A stretch of DNA of 28,435 nt, taken from assembly GCA_964556145.1 (NCBI GenBank), contig CAZKVD010000012.1, forward strand, positions 1-28,435. Reading direction: 5' to 3'. The notes beneath the pieces are model-generated. The model saw only the letters and a program-made list of their open reading frames with translations, ran no database searches and had not been told where the DNA came from. Every line of letters begins with the position of its first letter. Position 1 is the stretch's first letter. Shown here in pieces: positions 15,042 through 22,643 of this stretch. Both the position numbers and the translations under genes were made by a program. The DNA comes from F1-20-MAGs119 sp964556145. Its GTDB lineage: Bacteria > Actinomycetota > Acidimicrobiia > Acidimicrobiales > Ilumatobacteraceae.

Positions 15042-15776
15042 TCACTCAGCTGCATCGAGGTCGGCAACTACTGAGTCGACGAATCCCTTGACTTCCGCCG
15101 GCGGGTTTGCCGCCTGGCACTTTGCGAGTTCGGTTTTCGCGGTTTCAAGATCGCCAGCGAATCGAAAACTGACAATGCCCAGAAAGCAGTGCGCATCGGG
15201 ATAGCTGTCATCCAACAGGGTTGCCCGACCAAGACCGAGGATGGCGGTCTGCACCGCAGCGTCCCGCACCGACTGCTCCGCATCACGCGCCGTCAGCGCG
15301 AGCAACCATGACCTGTACGTGAGCGCCTCGACGTTGTCGGGATCGACCTTCAGTACGTCGCTGTACAGGTTGATGGCGGCAATCGGGTCGTTGAAGTTCA
15401 ATTGTCGTGCCTGTGCCAACTTGTTCGCCGTGCTGTCGGCGATACCACCCGAGGCGGTTTCTCCGGGCATGCGTTGTCCACTCTGGCGGGCCACGAACAA
15501 TCCGAGAACAACGGCAACACCCACGACAACGAGAGCACCGACGATGCGCCGCCATGGCACGGCACGGCGAACTGGATCTGCTGCTTCATCCGGGTCGTCG
15601 TCGGACAATTTGCGGATGACATCGGCCGCTCGTGCGGTGTAACTGCTTCGCAACGCCTCGAAGTCGACGTCATCCACGTCGCCCACGGCGCGCTCACGCT
15701 CGAGATCACGCAGCGACGCGAGCAGAAAATCGCGTTGCTCCTCGAGATTGCGGCGCGTCGTTTCGTCGATTGTCAC
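15042..15776 (-). CDS. CcmI-like cytochrome c maturation protein with TPR-like domain
   Basis: The 244-residue protein starts with a charged, helical N-terminal segment (LEEQRDFLLASLRDLERER, then AVGDVDDVDFEALR) that resembles the cytoplasmic loop of CcmI. One membrane helix follows at about 77-96 (IVGALVVVGVAVVLGLFVAR), and then an extracytoplasmic TPR-like region (about 120-235) with NFNDPIAAINLYSDVLKVDPDNVEAL. CcmI delivers apocytochrome c to the heme ligation complex. Unlike the usual CcmI, it lacks an N-terminal membrane helix. GTG at 15776 lies 4 bases after the CcmH stop, with AGGTC upstream. The frame continues to 16217 but only as antisense-like sequence over ccmH. Confidence 0.78.
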   Translation of the reverse strand: MTIDETTRRNLEEQRDFLLASLRDLERERAVGDVDDVDFEALRSSYTARAADVIRKLSDDDPDEAADPVRRAVPWRRIVGALVVVGVAVVLGLFVARQSGQRMPGETASGGIADSTANKLAQARQLNFNDPIAAINLYSDVLKVDPDNVEALTYRSWLLALTARDAEQSVRDAAVQTAILGLGRATLLDDSYPDAHCFLGIVSFRFAGDLETAKTELAKCQAANPPAEVKGFVDSVVADLDAAE

Positions 15777-15780
15777 GACG

Positions 15781-16263
15781 TCAGAGACCTTCGGTGGGGT
15801 CGTCGTAACGACGTAGCGCAACGGCAACGATGTCTTCGTCGTCGGTTTCGGCACGGACGTCGCCTTCGCGCTGCCAACGCCTGAACACCACGATGAGGCC
15901 ACCGAAACCGCACACCAGGGCGACCACGGGAAGTACCCATACGAGCGAATCGACCCCGTCGCCGGGAGGCAGAAGCAGGCTCCCCGGGAATCGTGACTCG
16001 ATGTACGCCACGATGTCATCGTCGGCCCGTTGACCCGCCGCCACTTGTCGGGCGATCTCGTTGCGAATGGATTCGGCCGCCGATGCGCGACTGACATAGA
16101 CGCTCTCGCCACTGCAGGTCGGGCATGCCAATCGTTTCGAGATCGAATCGATGCGTTCCTCTTGTGTCGAGGGCCCCGATGATCGGGTGGCACCAAAGGC
16201 GAGCAGAGAAACCGCAACCAACGCCATCAACGACCACGAGAGTCGACCCTTCAAACGTCTCAC
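15781..16263 (-). CDS. ccmH: Cytochrome c maturation protein CcmH
   Basis: The 160-residue protein has an N-terminal membrane helix/signal anchor (about 9-25), the thiol redox motif LACPTCSG with Cys47 and Cys50, a helical bundle typical of CcmH, and a second membrane helix at about 107-126 followed by a short acidic cytoplasmic tail. CcmH keeps the CxxCH haem-binding cysteines of apocytochrome c reduced for ligation. The GTG start at 16263 overlaps the CcmG stop by four bases. The positions of the two helices place the CPTC motif outside the membrane. Confidence 0.92.
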   Translation of the reverse strand: MRRLKGRLSWSLMALVAVSLLAFGATRSSGPSTQEERIDSISKRLACPTCSGESVYVSRASAAESIRNEIARQVAAGQRADDDIVAYIESRFPGSLLLPPGDGVDSLVWVLPVVALVCGFGGLIVVFRRWQREGDVRAETDDEDIVAVALRRYDDPTEGL

Positions 16264-16823
16264 GAGCCGGCTCCTTCAACGGGGCCGCCCATCGCAGCGA
16301 TTCGCGAGGACAAAAGCTGCGCCGTGACCTCACCCGCAACACGCATCCGTACGAATCCGGACGGATCGATCACCCATGTTTCGGGAACCTTTGCGACACC
16401 GAAGGCAACCGCGATTGTTCCGTCGGGATCGCGCACCTTGTTCCATTCTCCGCCGTTCTTGTCGAAGAACGCCGTGACTGCTTCGTCGGAATCGTCATTG
16501 ACCACGGTGAACAATTCCGCACCGCCAACGAGAGACGTCTGCTGTTCGGCGAACTTCACCAACTCGGGGTGCTCGTTGCGGCACGGAACGCACGTCGAGT
16601 TGAAAAAGTTGAGCACGACCCATGATCCCTTGCGTCGCGCAAGGTCGAAGTCGCCCCCGTTGATCAGGGTCGACTGCACGGCGGGCGCGGGGTTCCCGAT
16701 GAGTGGCGACGACACCTCGGCATCGCCACGGGGTTTCGACACCGCGAGAACGACGAAGAAGGCGACGAGAACGAGCCCCACAACGGGCGCAAGGCGACGC
16801 GCCGTGGTCGTTCTCGTGCTCAT
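16260..16823 (-). CDS. ccmG: Thiol-disulfide oxidoreductase, CcmG/TlpA family
   Basis: The 187-residue protein has an N-terminal membrane anchor (about 10-28) and a thioredoxin-like redoxin domain with NFFNSTCVPCRNEHPE; the active-site cysteines are Cys78 and Cys81. A cis-proline is expected in VAKVPETWVIDPSG. CcmG works outside the membrane with CcmH to reduce apocytochrome cysteines. The ATG at 16823 overlaps the CcmF stop as ATGA, and its own stop overlaps the CcmH start as GTGA. The position between ccmF and ccmH supports CcmG over a general TlpA. Confidence 0.92.
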   Translation of the reverse strand: MSTRTTTARRLAPVVGLVLVAFFVVLAVSKPRGDAEVSSPLIGNPAPAVQSTLINGGDFDLARRKGSWVVLNFFNSTCVPCRNEHPELVKFAEQQTSLVGGAELFTVVNDDSDEAVTAFFDKNGGEWNKVRDPDGTIAVAFGVAKVPETWVIDPSGFVRMRVAGEVTAQLLSSRIAAMGGPVEGAGS

Positions 16824-18808
16824 GCCGTGACCTCGTCACGGGACAGATCGATCGGAGCAGACGTGGGATCGGTGGGACGCCTGCGGCGTCGACCCGGGAA
16901 CGCAGACAACACCGTACCGACGGCCATCAATCCGCCGCCGATCCACAACCACATGATGAGCGGCTTGACGAAGACCTTGATGCGCGCCTCACCCGAGTCC
17001 TTCTTCGCCGGTGGCTCGAGCGTCAGATAGATGTCGTATCGCCACGTTGATTTAACCGACGGGGTTCCGATGTTCATGCCCATGTTGAGAAACTTCGTGA
17101 TCGCCGGTGCGTAGGCCTTTCCACCGTCGACTGCAACCAATGCCTTCACCGCAGTGCTGCGGTCGTCCTTCTCTTCGCGGAATCCGACGAGCTCGAAGGT
17201 ATGACCCGCGAACGTAGCGGGAACCCCCTGCCGGAGACGCAGTTCCTGGGAGTGCGTGTATGCGTTCGATGCAGTCAGCGCGACTGCGATCAGGATGACA
17301 CCCAGGTGCACGATCATTCCACCGTTTGCGCGTCCAACAAGGCCGCGCCAGCCCTGGCGACGCGTCGCCAGAACCACCTGACGCAATGCCGCACCACCCG
17401 AGAACCCGCCGAGACCAAACGCGAGCAGCGGCGCGAGGCCGTCGGCGCCGACCGCGACGCTGACGACCAGAGCGCCGATGCCACACCACGCAGGCCAAAA
17501 AAGTCGGTCGCGCAACAGTTCGGTCGAAGCCTTGCGCCACGGCAGAACCGGCGCAATACACATCAGAGCCAACATCGCGATTCCGATCGGCGTCGACAAC
17601 CGATCGAAGAACGGTTCGGCAACGGAAATCTGCCTGTCCTGCAGCGCTTCGATGATCAGCGGAAAAACGGTTCCGAGAAGGACGACGAAGGCGAACACGC
17701 TGAACAGCACGTTGTTGGCAAGGAACGCACCCTCGCGTGACACCGGTGAGTCGATTGCGCCCGGTGAGCGCAGCTCGTCGCCGCGCCAACCGATGAGCAC
17801 CAGCGACACGAGAACGATGACTCCGAAGAATGCGAGCAGATACGTTCCGATGTCACTTTCACTGAAAGCGTGCACGCTGTTCAAGACGCCGGATCGCGTC
17901 AGAAACGTGCCGAGAATCGTGAGGCTGAACGTTGCGAGGAGCAGCGACAGGTTCCACACGCGCAGCATGCCGCGCCGTTCCTGGACGAGCACCGAGTGGA
18001 TGTAGGCCGTACCCGTCAACCACGGAAGGAAACTCGCGTTCTCAACCGGGTCCCACGCCCACACTCCCGACCAACCAAGAACTTCATAGCTCCACCACCC
18101 GCCGAGAATGATGCCGATGGTCAGGAAACCCCAGGCAAAAAGCGTCCAGCGGCGGGTCTCGATCAACCAACCTTCCCCGACGCGACCGGTGACGAGCGCC
18201 GCAATTGCAAATGCAAACGGAACGGTGAACCCGACGTAACCGAGGTAGAGAATCGGCGGGTGGAAAACCACGAGGATGTGGTTCTGCAGCAGTGGATTCG
18301 GCCCCGGGCCATCGGTGACGCCGGGTGCTCCTTCGGCAAACGGATTTGCCGGCCCGAAGCTGAGCACGAAGAAGAAGACCATCACGATGCAGATCACCGC
18401 GACAGCCCATGCGATCAGTTGATCGTCGAGACGACGCCGGTATCTCCACACCACCAGTGCCGCCGACAGCGCGAGGGCAAAAATCCACAGAAGAATCGAA
18501 CCTTCAAGCGCGCTCCAGACCGCTGTGAAGTTGTACAGCGCGGGGGTCGAACGCGATCCGTGATCTTGAACGTATTGCAGCGAAAAATCGCGCGTGATCA
18601 TCGCCCACTCCATGGCGACCATCGAACCCAAAGACGCAAGAAATGCCAGCCCGACGAAACGCGGAATGAGCCGGGCGGTGCGCGCCTCTTCTCCGCGACC
18701 CGACTCACGTGCCGCAGTGATTGCAGCAACCGCGCCGAAGACCGCCGCAACGACACCAACCAGCAGTGCCCCGCGTCCGAGTGGACCCGACAGGCCGCCC
18801 GCGAACAC
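16820..18808 (-). CDS. ccmF: Cytochrome c haem lyase subunit CcmF
   Basis: The 662-residue polytopic membrane protein has the WWD haem-handling motif (GGWWSYEVLGWSG, then VWAWDPVENASFLPW) at about 236-263. Conserved histidines lie at His183 (FHPP) and His271, and LTRSGVLNSVHAF is the typical later segment. The size matches the usual 620-670 residues. CcmF joins haem held by CcmE to apocytochrome c. The GTG at 18808 follows the ccmE stop by 6 bases, and the start gives VFAGGLSGPLGRGALLVG. The C-terminus is basic (GRRRRR) with a short cytoplasmic tail, and its stop overlaps the ccmG start. Confidence 0.96.
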   Translation of the reverse strand: MFAGGLSGPLGRGALLVGVVAAVFGAVAAITAARESGRGEEARTARLIPRFVGLAFLASLGSMVAMEWAMITRDFSLQYVQDHGSRSTPALYNFTAVWSALEGSILLWIFALALSAALVVWRYRRRLDDQLIAWAVAVICIVMVFFFVLSFGPANPFAEGAPGVTDGPGPNPLLQNHILVVFHPPILYLGYVGFTVPFAFAIAALVTGRVGEGWLIETRRWTLFAWGFLTIGIILGGWWSYEVLGWSGVWAWDPVENASFLPWLTGTAYIHSVLVQERRGMLRVWNLSLLLATFSLTILGTFLTRSGVLNSVHAFSESDIGTYLLAFFGVIVLVSLVLIGWRGDELRSPGAIDSPVSREGAFLANNVLFSVFAFVVLLGTVFPLIIEALQDRQISVAEPFFDRLSTPIGIAMLALMCIAPVLPWRKASTELLRDRLFWPAWCGIGALVVSVAVGADGLAPLLAFGLGGFSGGAALRQVVLATRRQGWRGLVGRANGGMIVHLGVILIAVALTASNAYTHSQELRLRQGVPATFAGHTFELVGFREEKDDRSTAVKALVAVDGGKAYAPAITKFLNMGMNIGTPSVKSTWRYDIYLTLEPPAKKDSGEARIKVFVKPLIMWLWIGGGLMAVGTVLSAFPGRRRRRPTDPTSAPIDLSRDEVTA

Positions 18809-18814
18809 TTCCGA

Positions 18815-19321
18815 CTACCCGGCCTTCTCGGCGCCGCGGCTGCACGCGTCGGCGGCCTGATCGGCCTCGCTCATGCGACCCTCGTTCTTTGCAACGTAGG
18901 TGTTCGAGTGCTTGACCTCGATGCGATCACTGAGGAACACCCCGTTGGCGACCCGTCCGTGGGCAACGACGGGGATGCACTCCTGGAACACTCCGCCGGG
19001 GTCGCCGTCGTAGCGAACGTCGAGACTGGCCCCCTCGAACGACATCACGAACGTCGTCGTGCCGGCTGCTTGCTTGATGCTTCCCTGGTCGACCGTGCCC
19101 TGCACGCGCAGGCGGCGGTCGGCTTCACAGCCGTCACGCGTACCCACTTCGTCGACGTTGCAGTAGTAGTCGATCGCCGACGACAGGAACTTGGTCACCA
19201 CGACCCCACCCACCACGATGACGAGAGCGAGAACCCCAAGGGAAAGCCATCTACGGCGGGCCGAGCGCGAACGAGCCGGCCCGGCAGCCTCGACTGCAGG
19301 TTGACGGGGACTCAGGTCCAC
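18815..19321 (-). CDS. ccmE: Periplasmic-type haem chaperone CcmE
   Basis: The 168-residue protein has a basic N-terminus and a single membrane anchor (about 25-45), then an OB-fold-like domain with RRLRVQGTVDQGS and the haem-binding region VKHSNTY. His138 and Tyr142 form the HxxxY motif that holds haem covalently. In addition it has four cysteines (54, 65, 115, 160), more than typical CcmE proteins, which may form disulfides outside the cell membrane. The GTG start at 19321 overlaps the end of ccmD by 10 bases. It hands haem from CcmABCD to CcmF. Confidence 0.92.
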   Translation of the reverse strand: MDLSPRQPAVEAAGPARSRSARRRWLSLGVLALVIVVGGVVVTKFLSSAIDYYCNVDEVGTRDGCEADRRLRVQGTVDQGSIKQAAGTTTFVMSFEGASLDVRYDGDPGGVFQECIPVVAHGRVANGVFLSDRIEVKHSNTYVAKNEGRMSEADQAADACSRGAEKAG

Positions 19322-19446
19322 GGCTTGTCACTTTCGTCGACGAGCGGATCGAGCTGCCGGGCGCGGCGGGCATTGCGCCAGGCGTAGAAGCCGATCGGCG
19401 CAAACGACAACACCCAACTAATGATGATGAAGTCGGCGTGCTTCAC
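19312..19446 (-). CDS. ccmD: CcmD-like small membrane protein, 44 residues
   Basis: A short frame between ccmC and ccmE encodes a 44-residue protein with one membrane helix at about 6-22 (FIIISWVLSFAPIGFYAW) followed by a basic stretch (RNARRARQ) and an acidic tail ending in DKPWT. This is the profile of CcmD, which assists release of haem-loaded CcmE from CcmC. The GTG start at 19446 shares a GTGA overlap with the ccmC stop, and the stop at 19312-19314 lies 10 bases inside ccmE. The conserved gene order ccmC-ccmD-ccmE supports the call more than the sequence does, because CcmD diverges fast. Confidence 0.85.
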   Translation of the reverse strand: MKHADFIIISWVLSFAPIGFYAWRNARRARQLDPLVDESDKPWT

Positions 19447-20195
19447 GACGAAACCTCTTCCGTGCGGCGGGCGACAAGGGCGGCATCAATGCCCCGCAGT
19501 TCGACCGCGTCGGCAAGCGCGAGGACGCGGCTGCGATGAAGCACCAGCCACGCAAACGTCGCAGTGAACACCGCAACACCGAACATCAGTGCGAACAACA
19601 TGAGCCCGTCCATCGTGACGTCACCATTGGGACGCAGAACCGTCGCCTTCTGGTGCAAAGAACGCCACAGCACGACACTGAAATGGACCAGCGGAATCTC
19701 GAGAACGGCGAACAACGCGACGATCGCCGAGCGTTTGGCGCGTTGCTGCTGGGTTCCGCCGAGGCCCCGCACTGCGAGGTATCCGATGTACGTCACGAAG
19801 AGAAACGCAGTCGTGGTGAGACGGGGATCCCACTGCCAATACGTACCCCACGACAAGCGGCCCCACAGGCTGCCGGTCACCAAGGTGACTCCCATGAAGA
19901 TGACACCCACCTCGGCCGAAGCTCCGGCAAGACGATCGAGATTGAGCGAGTGGCGCTTGCCCCACAAGTGTCCTGCAGAACACACCGCTGTGAAGACGAA
20001 CGCGAGGTAGGCAACCCAAGCTGTCGGAACATGGACGTACATGATTCGTACGCTGCTCCCCTGGTCGACATCCTCGGCCGTGAAGAAGAGGCCGAGAAGG
20101 GCGAGAATCACCGAACCGAGGAGTACGAGAATTCCAAGATTGCGCGACGCACTGGTGCGGGTCGGCGGGGAGACGCGAGTCGGAGCGCTGGACAT
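19443..20195 (-). CDS. ccmC: Haem exporter protein CcmC
   Basis: The 250-residue integral membrane protein has about six helices. The WWD motif (WGRLSWGTYWQWDPRLT) is at about 111-127. Haem-ligand histidines are seen in MYVHVPTAW (His55) and in HFSVVLWRSLHQ (His171 or His181). CcmC loads haem onto CcmE. ATG at 20195 begins MSSAPTRVSP; the frame continues upstream to 20720 only as antisense-like sequence. It lies 11 bases after ccmB, and its stop overlaps ccmD. Confidence 0.96.
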   Translation of the reverse strand: MSSAPTRVSPPTRTSASRNLGILVLLGSVILALLGLFFTAEDVDQGSSVRIMYVHVPTAWVAYLAFVFTAVCSAGHLWGKRHSLNLDRLAGASAEVGVIFMGVTLVTGSLWGRLSWGTYWQWDPRLTTTAFLFVTYIGYLAVRGLGGTQQQRAKRSAIVALFAVLEIPLVHFSVVLWRSLHQKATVLRPNGDVTMDGLMLFALMFGVAVFTATFAWLVLHRSRVLALADAVELRGIDAALVARRTEEVSS

Positions 20196-20206
20196 GTTTG
20201 GGTGGG

Positions 20207-20917
20207 CTACTCGTCGGTGAGGGGGCCGAACCCCAGTGTTCCACCAAACAGGAAGACCGCGCCAAACACGGCGAGAAGACCGACCCATGGCCAACCCTCG
20301 GCGACCCGTGCGCCGTCCGAGCCAAACGCTGCCTCGGTGGCCCGCGTCGCCCCAATCAGTACGGGCGCGACGGCGGGCAACAACAAGAGCGGCAACAGCG
20401 TTTCTCGCCCGCGCCCAGCCACGCTGAGCCCGCCATAGACCGCGGCGAGTGCGGCGATACCGATCGATCCAAGCACTGCGGTTGTGACGAGAAGCACAGT
20501 TCCCGGCAGATCGACATTGACCCTGTACAAGATCAAGGCGAGGACGGTGAGAACGACCTCGAACGCAACGAGTTGCGCGACGAGAGCCACGACCTTGCCG
20601 AGGTAGATCCCCTGTGGCGCGACACCGGCCAACCGCAGGGCGTCGATGGCCGAATCGGCCGACTCGACGGCAAATGCACGTTGCACGATGATCAGCGACG
20701 AAAAGAGCGTCGCCATCCACACGAGACCCGGCGCCACCCGCTGCAATACGCCGTCATTGTCGAGGGCGAATGCAAAGAGAACCATCACGATGGCGGCAAA
20801 CGGCAGGATCTGGTTCGTCATCACGCGACTGCGCAGCTCGATACGCAGATCCTTCTTTGCAACGGCACATGCGACGGCGACGACACCACGTGAAAGATCG
20901 CGGGTTGTCGTGCTCAT
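20207..20917 (-). CDS. ccmB: Haem ABC exporter membrane subunit CcmB
   Basis: The 236-residue protein has six predicted membrane helices and matches CcmB: KKDLRIELRSRVMTNQILPF near the start, a first helix at about 40-56, and the later run LLPLLLLPAVAPVLIGAT near 170-187. Together with CcmA and CcmC it frees haem-bound CcmE. ATG at 20917 overlaps the ccmA stop in an ATGA tetranucleotide, so translation is probably coupled. Confidence 0.95.
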   Translation of the reverse strand: MSTTTRDLSRGVVAVACAVAKKDLRIELRSRVMTNQILPFAAIVMVLFAFALDNDGVLQRVAPGLVWMATLFSSLIIVQRAFAVESADSAIDALRLAGVAPQGIYLGKVVALVAQLVAFEVVLTVLALILYRVNVDLPGTVLLVTTAVLGSIGIAALAAVYGGLSVAGRGRETLLPLLLLPAVAPVLIGATRATEAAFGSDGARVAEGWPWVGLLAVFGAVFLFGGTLGFGPLTDE

Positions 20918-21570
20918 GATTCGCTCCGCTCGACGATGCGTCCACCCACAACCTCGACGCGCCGCGTTGCAAGCGAGGCCGAACGCTCGAGTTCGTGCGA
21001 CGCGACGATGACCGTTGCACCCGCGGCAACCGCGTCGCGCAACAACTGGTCGATGCCGTCACGACCCGCCGCGTCGAGTCCGGCGTGCGGTTCGTCGAGA
21101 AGCCACAGCGAGGCCCGCCGCACGGCCATCACAGCAAGAGCCGTGCGCCGCTTTTGTCCGGCCGACAGACGCGCAACCGGAGTCGTCAACAGACGTTGGG
21201 TCAAACCCATGCGTTCGGCTGCTGCGGCAACTTCGGCTGTTCCGGCTCCCACGATGCCACCCCAAAAAGCAAGATTCTCGCCCGCAGTCAAGTCGAGATA
21301 GAGGCCGTTGGCATGCCCGAGAAAGCCCACCGCCGAACGGACGGCATCACGCTTGCTCGTGATGTCGAGACCCATCACCCGCGCCGAGCCACGTGCAACC
21401 GGCAGCAAACCTGCACAGAGTCGCAACAGGGTCGTCTTGCCCGCCCCGTTTGCACCGTGAACCACGACGAGCTCCCCCGGGTCAACCCGAAAAGTTGCTT
21501 CGGCCAACGCGGGAAAAGATCCGAGAAGAACCACGGCATCGCGCAAATCGACGACGGATGTCTTCTCCAC
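20914..21570 (-). CDS. ccmA: Haem ABC exporter ATP-binding subunit CcmA
   Basis: The 218-residue ABC ATPase has the Walker A GANGAGKTT at about 39-47, the signature LSAGQKRR, the Walker B LWLLDEPHAGLD, and ASHE as the switch histidine. GTG at 21570 is chosen because the domain begins just after it and a TAGCGT box lies 7 bases upstream. Codons further upstream to 21687 run through the sortase promoter. A CGGGA sequence directly upstream could also act as a weak ribosome-binding site. It is the first gene of a nine-gene minus-strand ccm operon and is divergent from the sortase gene. Confidence 0.94.
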   Translation of the reverse strand: MEKTSVVDLRDAVVLLGSFPALAEATFRVDPGELVVVHGANGAGKTTLLRLCAGLLPVARGSARVMGLDITSKRDAVRSAVGFLGHANGLYLDLTAGENLAFWGGIVGAGTAEVAAAAERMGLTQRLLTTPVARLSAGQKRRTALAVMAVRRASLWLLDEPHAGLDAAGRDGIDQLLRDAVAAGATVIVASHELERSASLATRRVEVVGGRIVERSES

Positions 21571-21577
21571 TCCCGTG

Positions 21578-21583
21578 ACGCTA
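21578..21583 (-). promoter_or_regulatory. Putative -10 box (TAGCGT) for the ccm operon
   Basis: On the minus strand TAGCGT is followed by 7 bases and the GTG start of ccmA. The same hexamer occurs on the other strand at 21609-21614 ahead of the sortase gene, so the 49-base gap probably contains two divergent promoters. Confidence 0.4.
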
Positions 21584-21608
21584 CAGACCCGAATCGAACA
21601 CGACCCAC

Positions 21609-21614
21609 TAGCGT
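21609..21614 (+). promoter_or_regulatory. Putative -10 box (TAGCGT) for the sortase gene
   Basis: TAGCGT is 5 bases before the ATG at 21620 and 8 bases before the next ATG at 21623. Either would give a leaderless or near-leaderless transcript. No Shine-Dalgarno sequence is present. Confidence 0.35.
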
Positions 21615-21619
21615 TCGCG

Positions 21620-22639
21620 ATGATGAAGGAAACGGGCCGTCGCCGCATCGACACCGCCCTCGGAGTGGTCGGGCGCACGTTCATCACCGCCGGTCTGTTG
21701 CTGCTCGGTCTCGTCGTCTATCAGTTGTGGGGTACCGGAATCGAGCAGCGTCGCGCCCAGGACCGCCTGCGCGAGGATTTCACCGAGCTGATCAGCACGG
21801 TCACCGCAACACCATCGACCGCCACCGATTCATCCGCGACAACCACGGCGGGAAACACCGACATCACGGTGCCGAAGCGACCGAACTCGGCCCTCGCTCT
21901 GCTCGAAGTTCCGTCTGCAGGCATCGCCGACATCGTGGTCGAGGGCGCAACCGTTTCGGCCTTGCGCCACGGGCCCGGCCACATCACGGGCACTGCCCTG
22001 CCGGGCGAAGCGGGCAACAGCGCGATCGCGGGCCACCGCACGACGTACGGCGCACCGTTCGCCAACCTCGACGACGTCGCCATCGGTGACGAAGTGAAAG
22101 TCACGACTGCCCGCGGAGTCTTCACCTACGCCATCGACGACGTTCGCATCGTCGGCCCGAACCGCACGGATGTGCTGCGTCCTCGTGGCAAGGCGACGAT
22201 CATCACGCTGATCACGTGCCACCCGCGGTTCAGCACCGCCAAGCGGCTGATCGTGACCGCAGAGTTGACCTCGTCGGCGCCGCTTTCATCCACGACTCCT
22301 TCGACCTTGCCCGAAACCTCCACGACAACCCCTTCCGCATCTTCGACAACGGTCCCCACAACCGAGGTTGGTTCCGAAACCGAAGCCGCTGCAGTCGACA
22401 TTGCCGAACTCGATGGCTGGTTCTCCGACACCGGCGCCGTCTTTCCGTCGATTCTCCTCGGCATCGCTCTCATCGCAATTTCGCTCGCGACGCACTTCGG
22501 TCGGCGCGAGCTTCGTGCACGCGGCCGCAGCGGCCGAACGTCACTGGCAATTTCGTGGTCGGCCGCGGCCGTCCCGTTCCTGGTGACGCTGTTCTATTGG
22601 TACCACTTCATCAACATGCTGCTGCCCGCAAGCACGTGA
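21620..22639 (+). CDS. Class E sortase with Ser/Thr linker and two C-terminal membrane helices
   Basis: The 339-residue protein has an N-terminal anchor helix (about 13-33) and a sortase domain with the catalytic histidine in AGHRTTYGAPF, the catalytic cysteine in TLITCHPRF, and an arginine in STAKRLIVTAEL. The TLITCHP form fits class E. After the domain comes a long Ser/Thr/Pro-rich linker (about 215-258) that contains LPETS. Two further hydrophobic stretches follow near 274-290 and 315-335. Class E sortases usually end soon after the catalytic domain, so this extension is unusual. Class E enzymes attach surface proteins to the cell wall or pili. No substrate gene with an LAxTG-type signal is seen in the window. 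It is divergent from ccmA. Confidence 0.88.
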   Translation: MMKETGRRRIDTALGVVGRTFITAGLLLLGLVVYQLWGTGIEQRRAQDRLREDFTELISTVTATPSTATDSSATTTAGNTDITVPKRPNSALALLEVPSAGIADIVVEGATVSALRHGPGHITGTALPGEAGNSAIAGHRTTYGAPFANLDDVAIGDEVKVTTARGVFTYAIDDVRIVGPNRTDVLRPRGKATIITLITCHPRFSTAKRLIVTAELTSSAPLSSTTPSTLPETSTTTPSASSTTVPTTEVGSETEAAAVDIAELDGWFSDTGAVFPSILLGIALIAISLATHFGRRELRARGRSGRTSLAISWSAAAVPFLVTLFYWYHFINMLLPAST

Positions 22640-22643
22640 CGGT

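Noticed and set aside
17870..19387. Long open frame on the plus strand (about 505 codons) opposite ccmF and ccmE
   Set aside because: It covers two confident minus-strand genes in different frames and has no domain; it is a shadow frame.
22290..22330. LPETS in the sortase linker as a true sorting signal
   Set aside because: The last residue is Ser instead of Gly, and it is not followed directly by a hydrophobic segment and a basic tail, so it was not annotated as a sorting signal. Kept only as an oddity.
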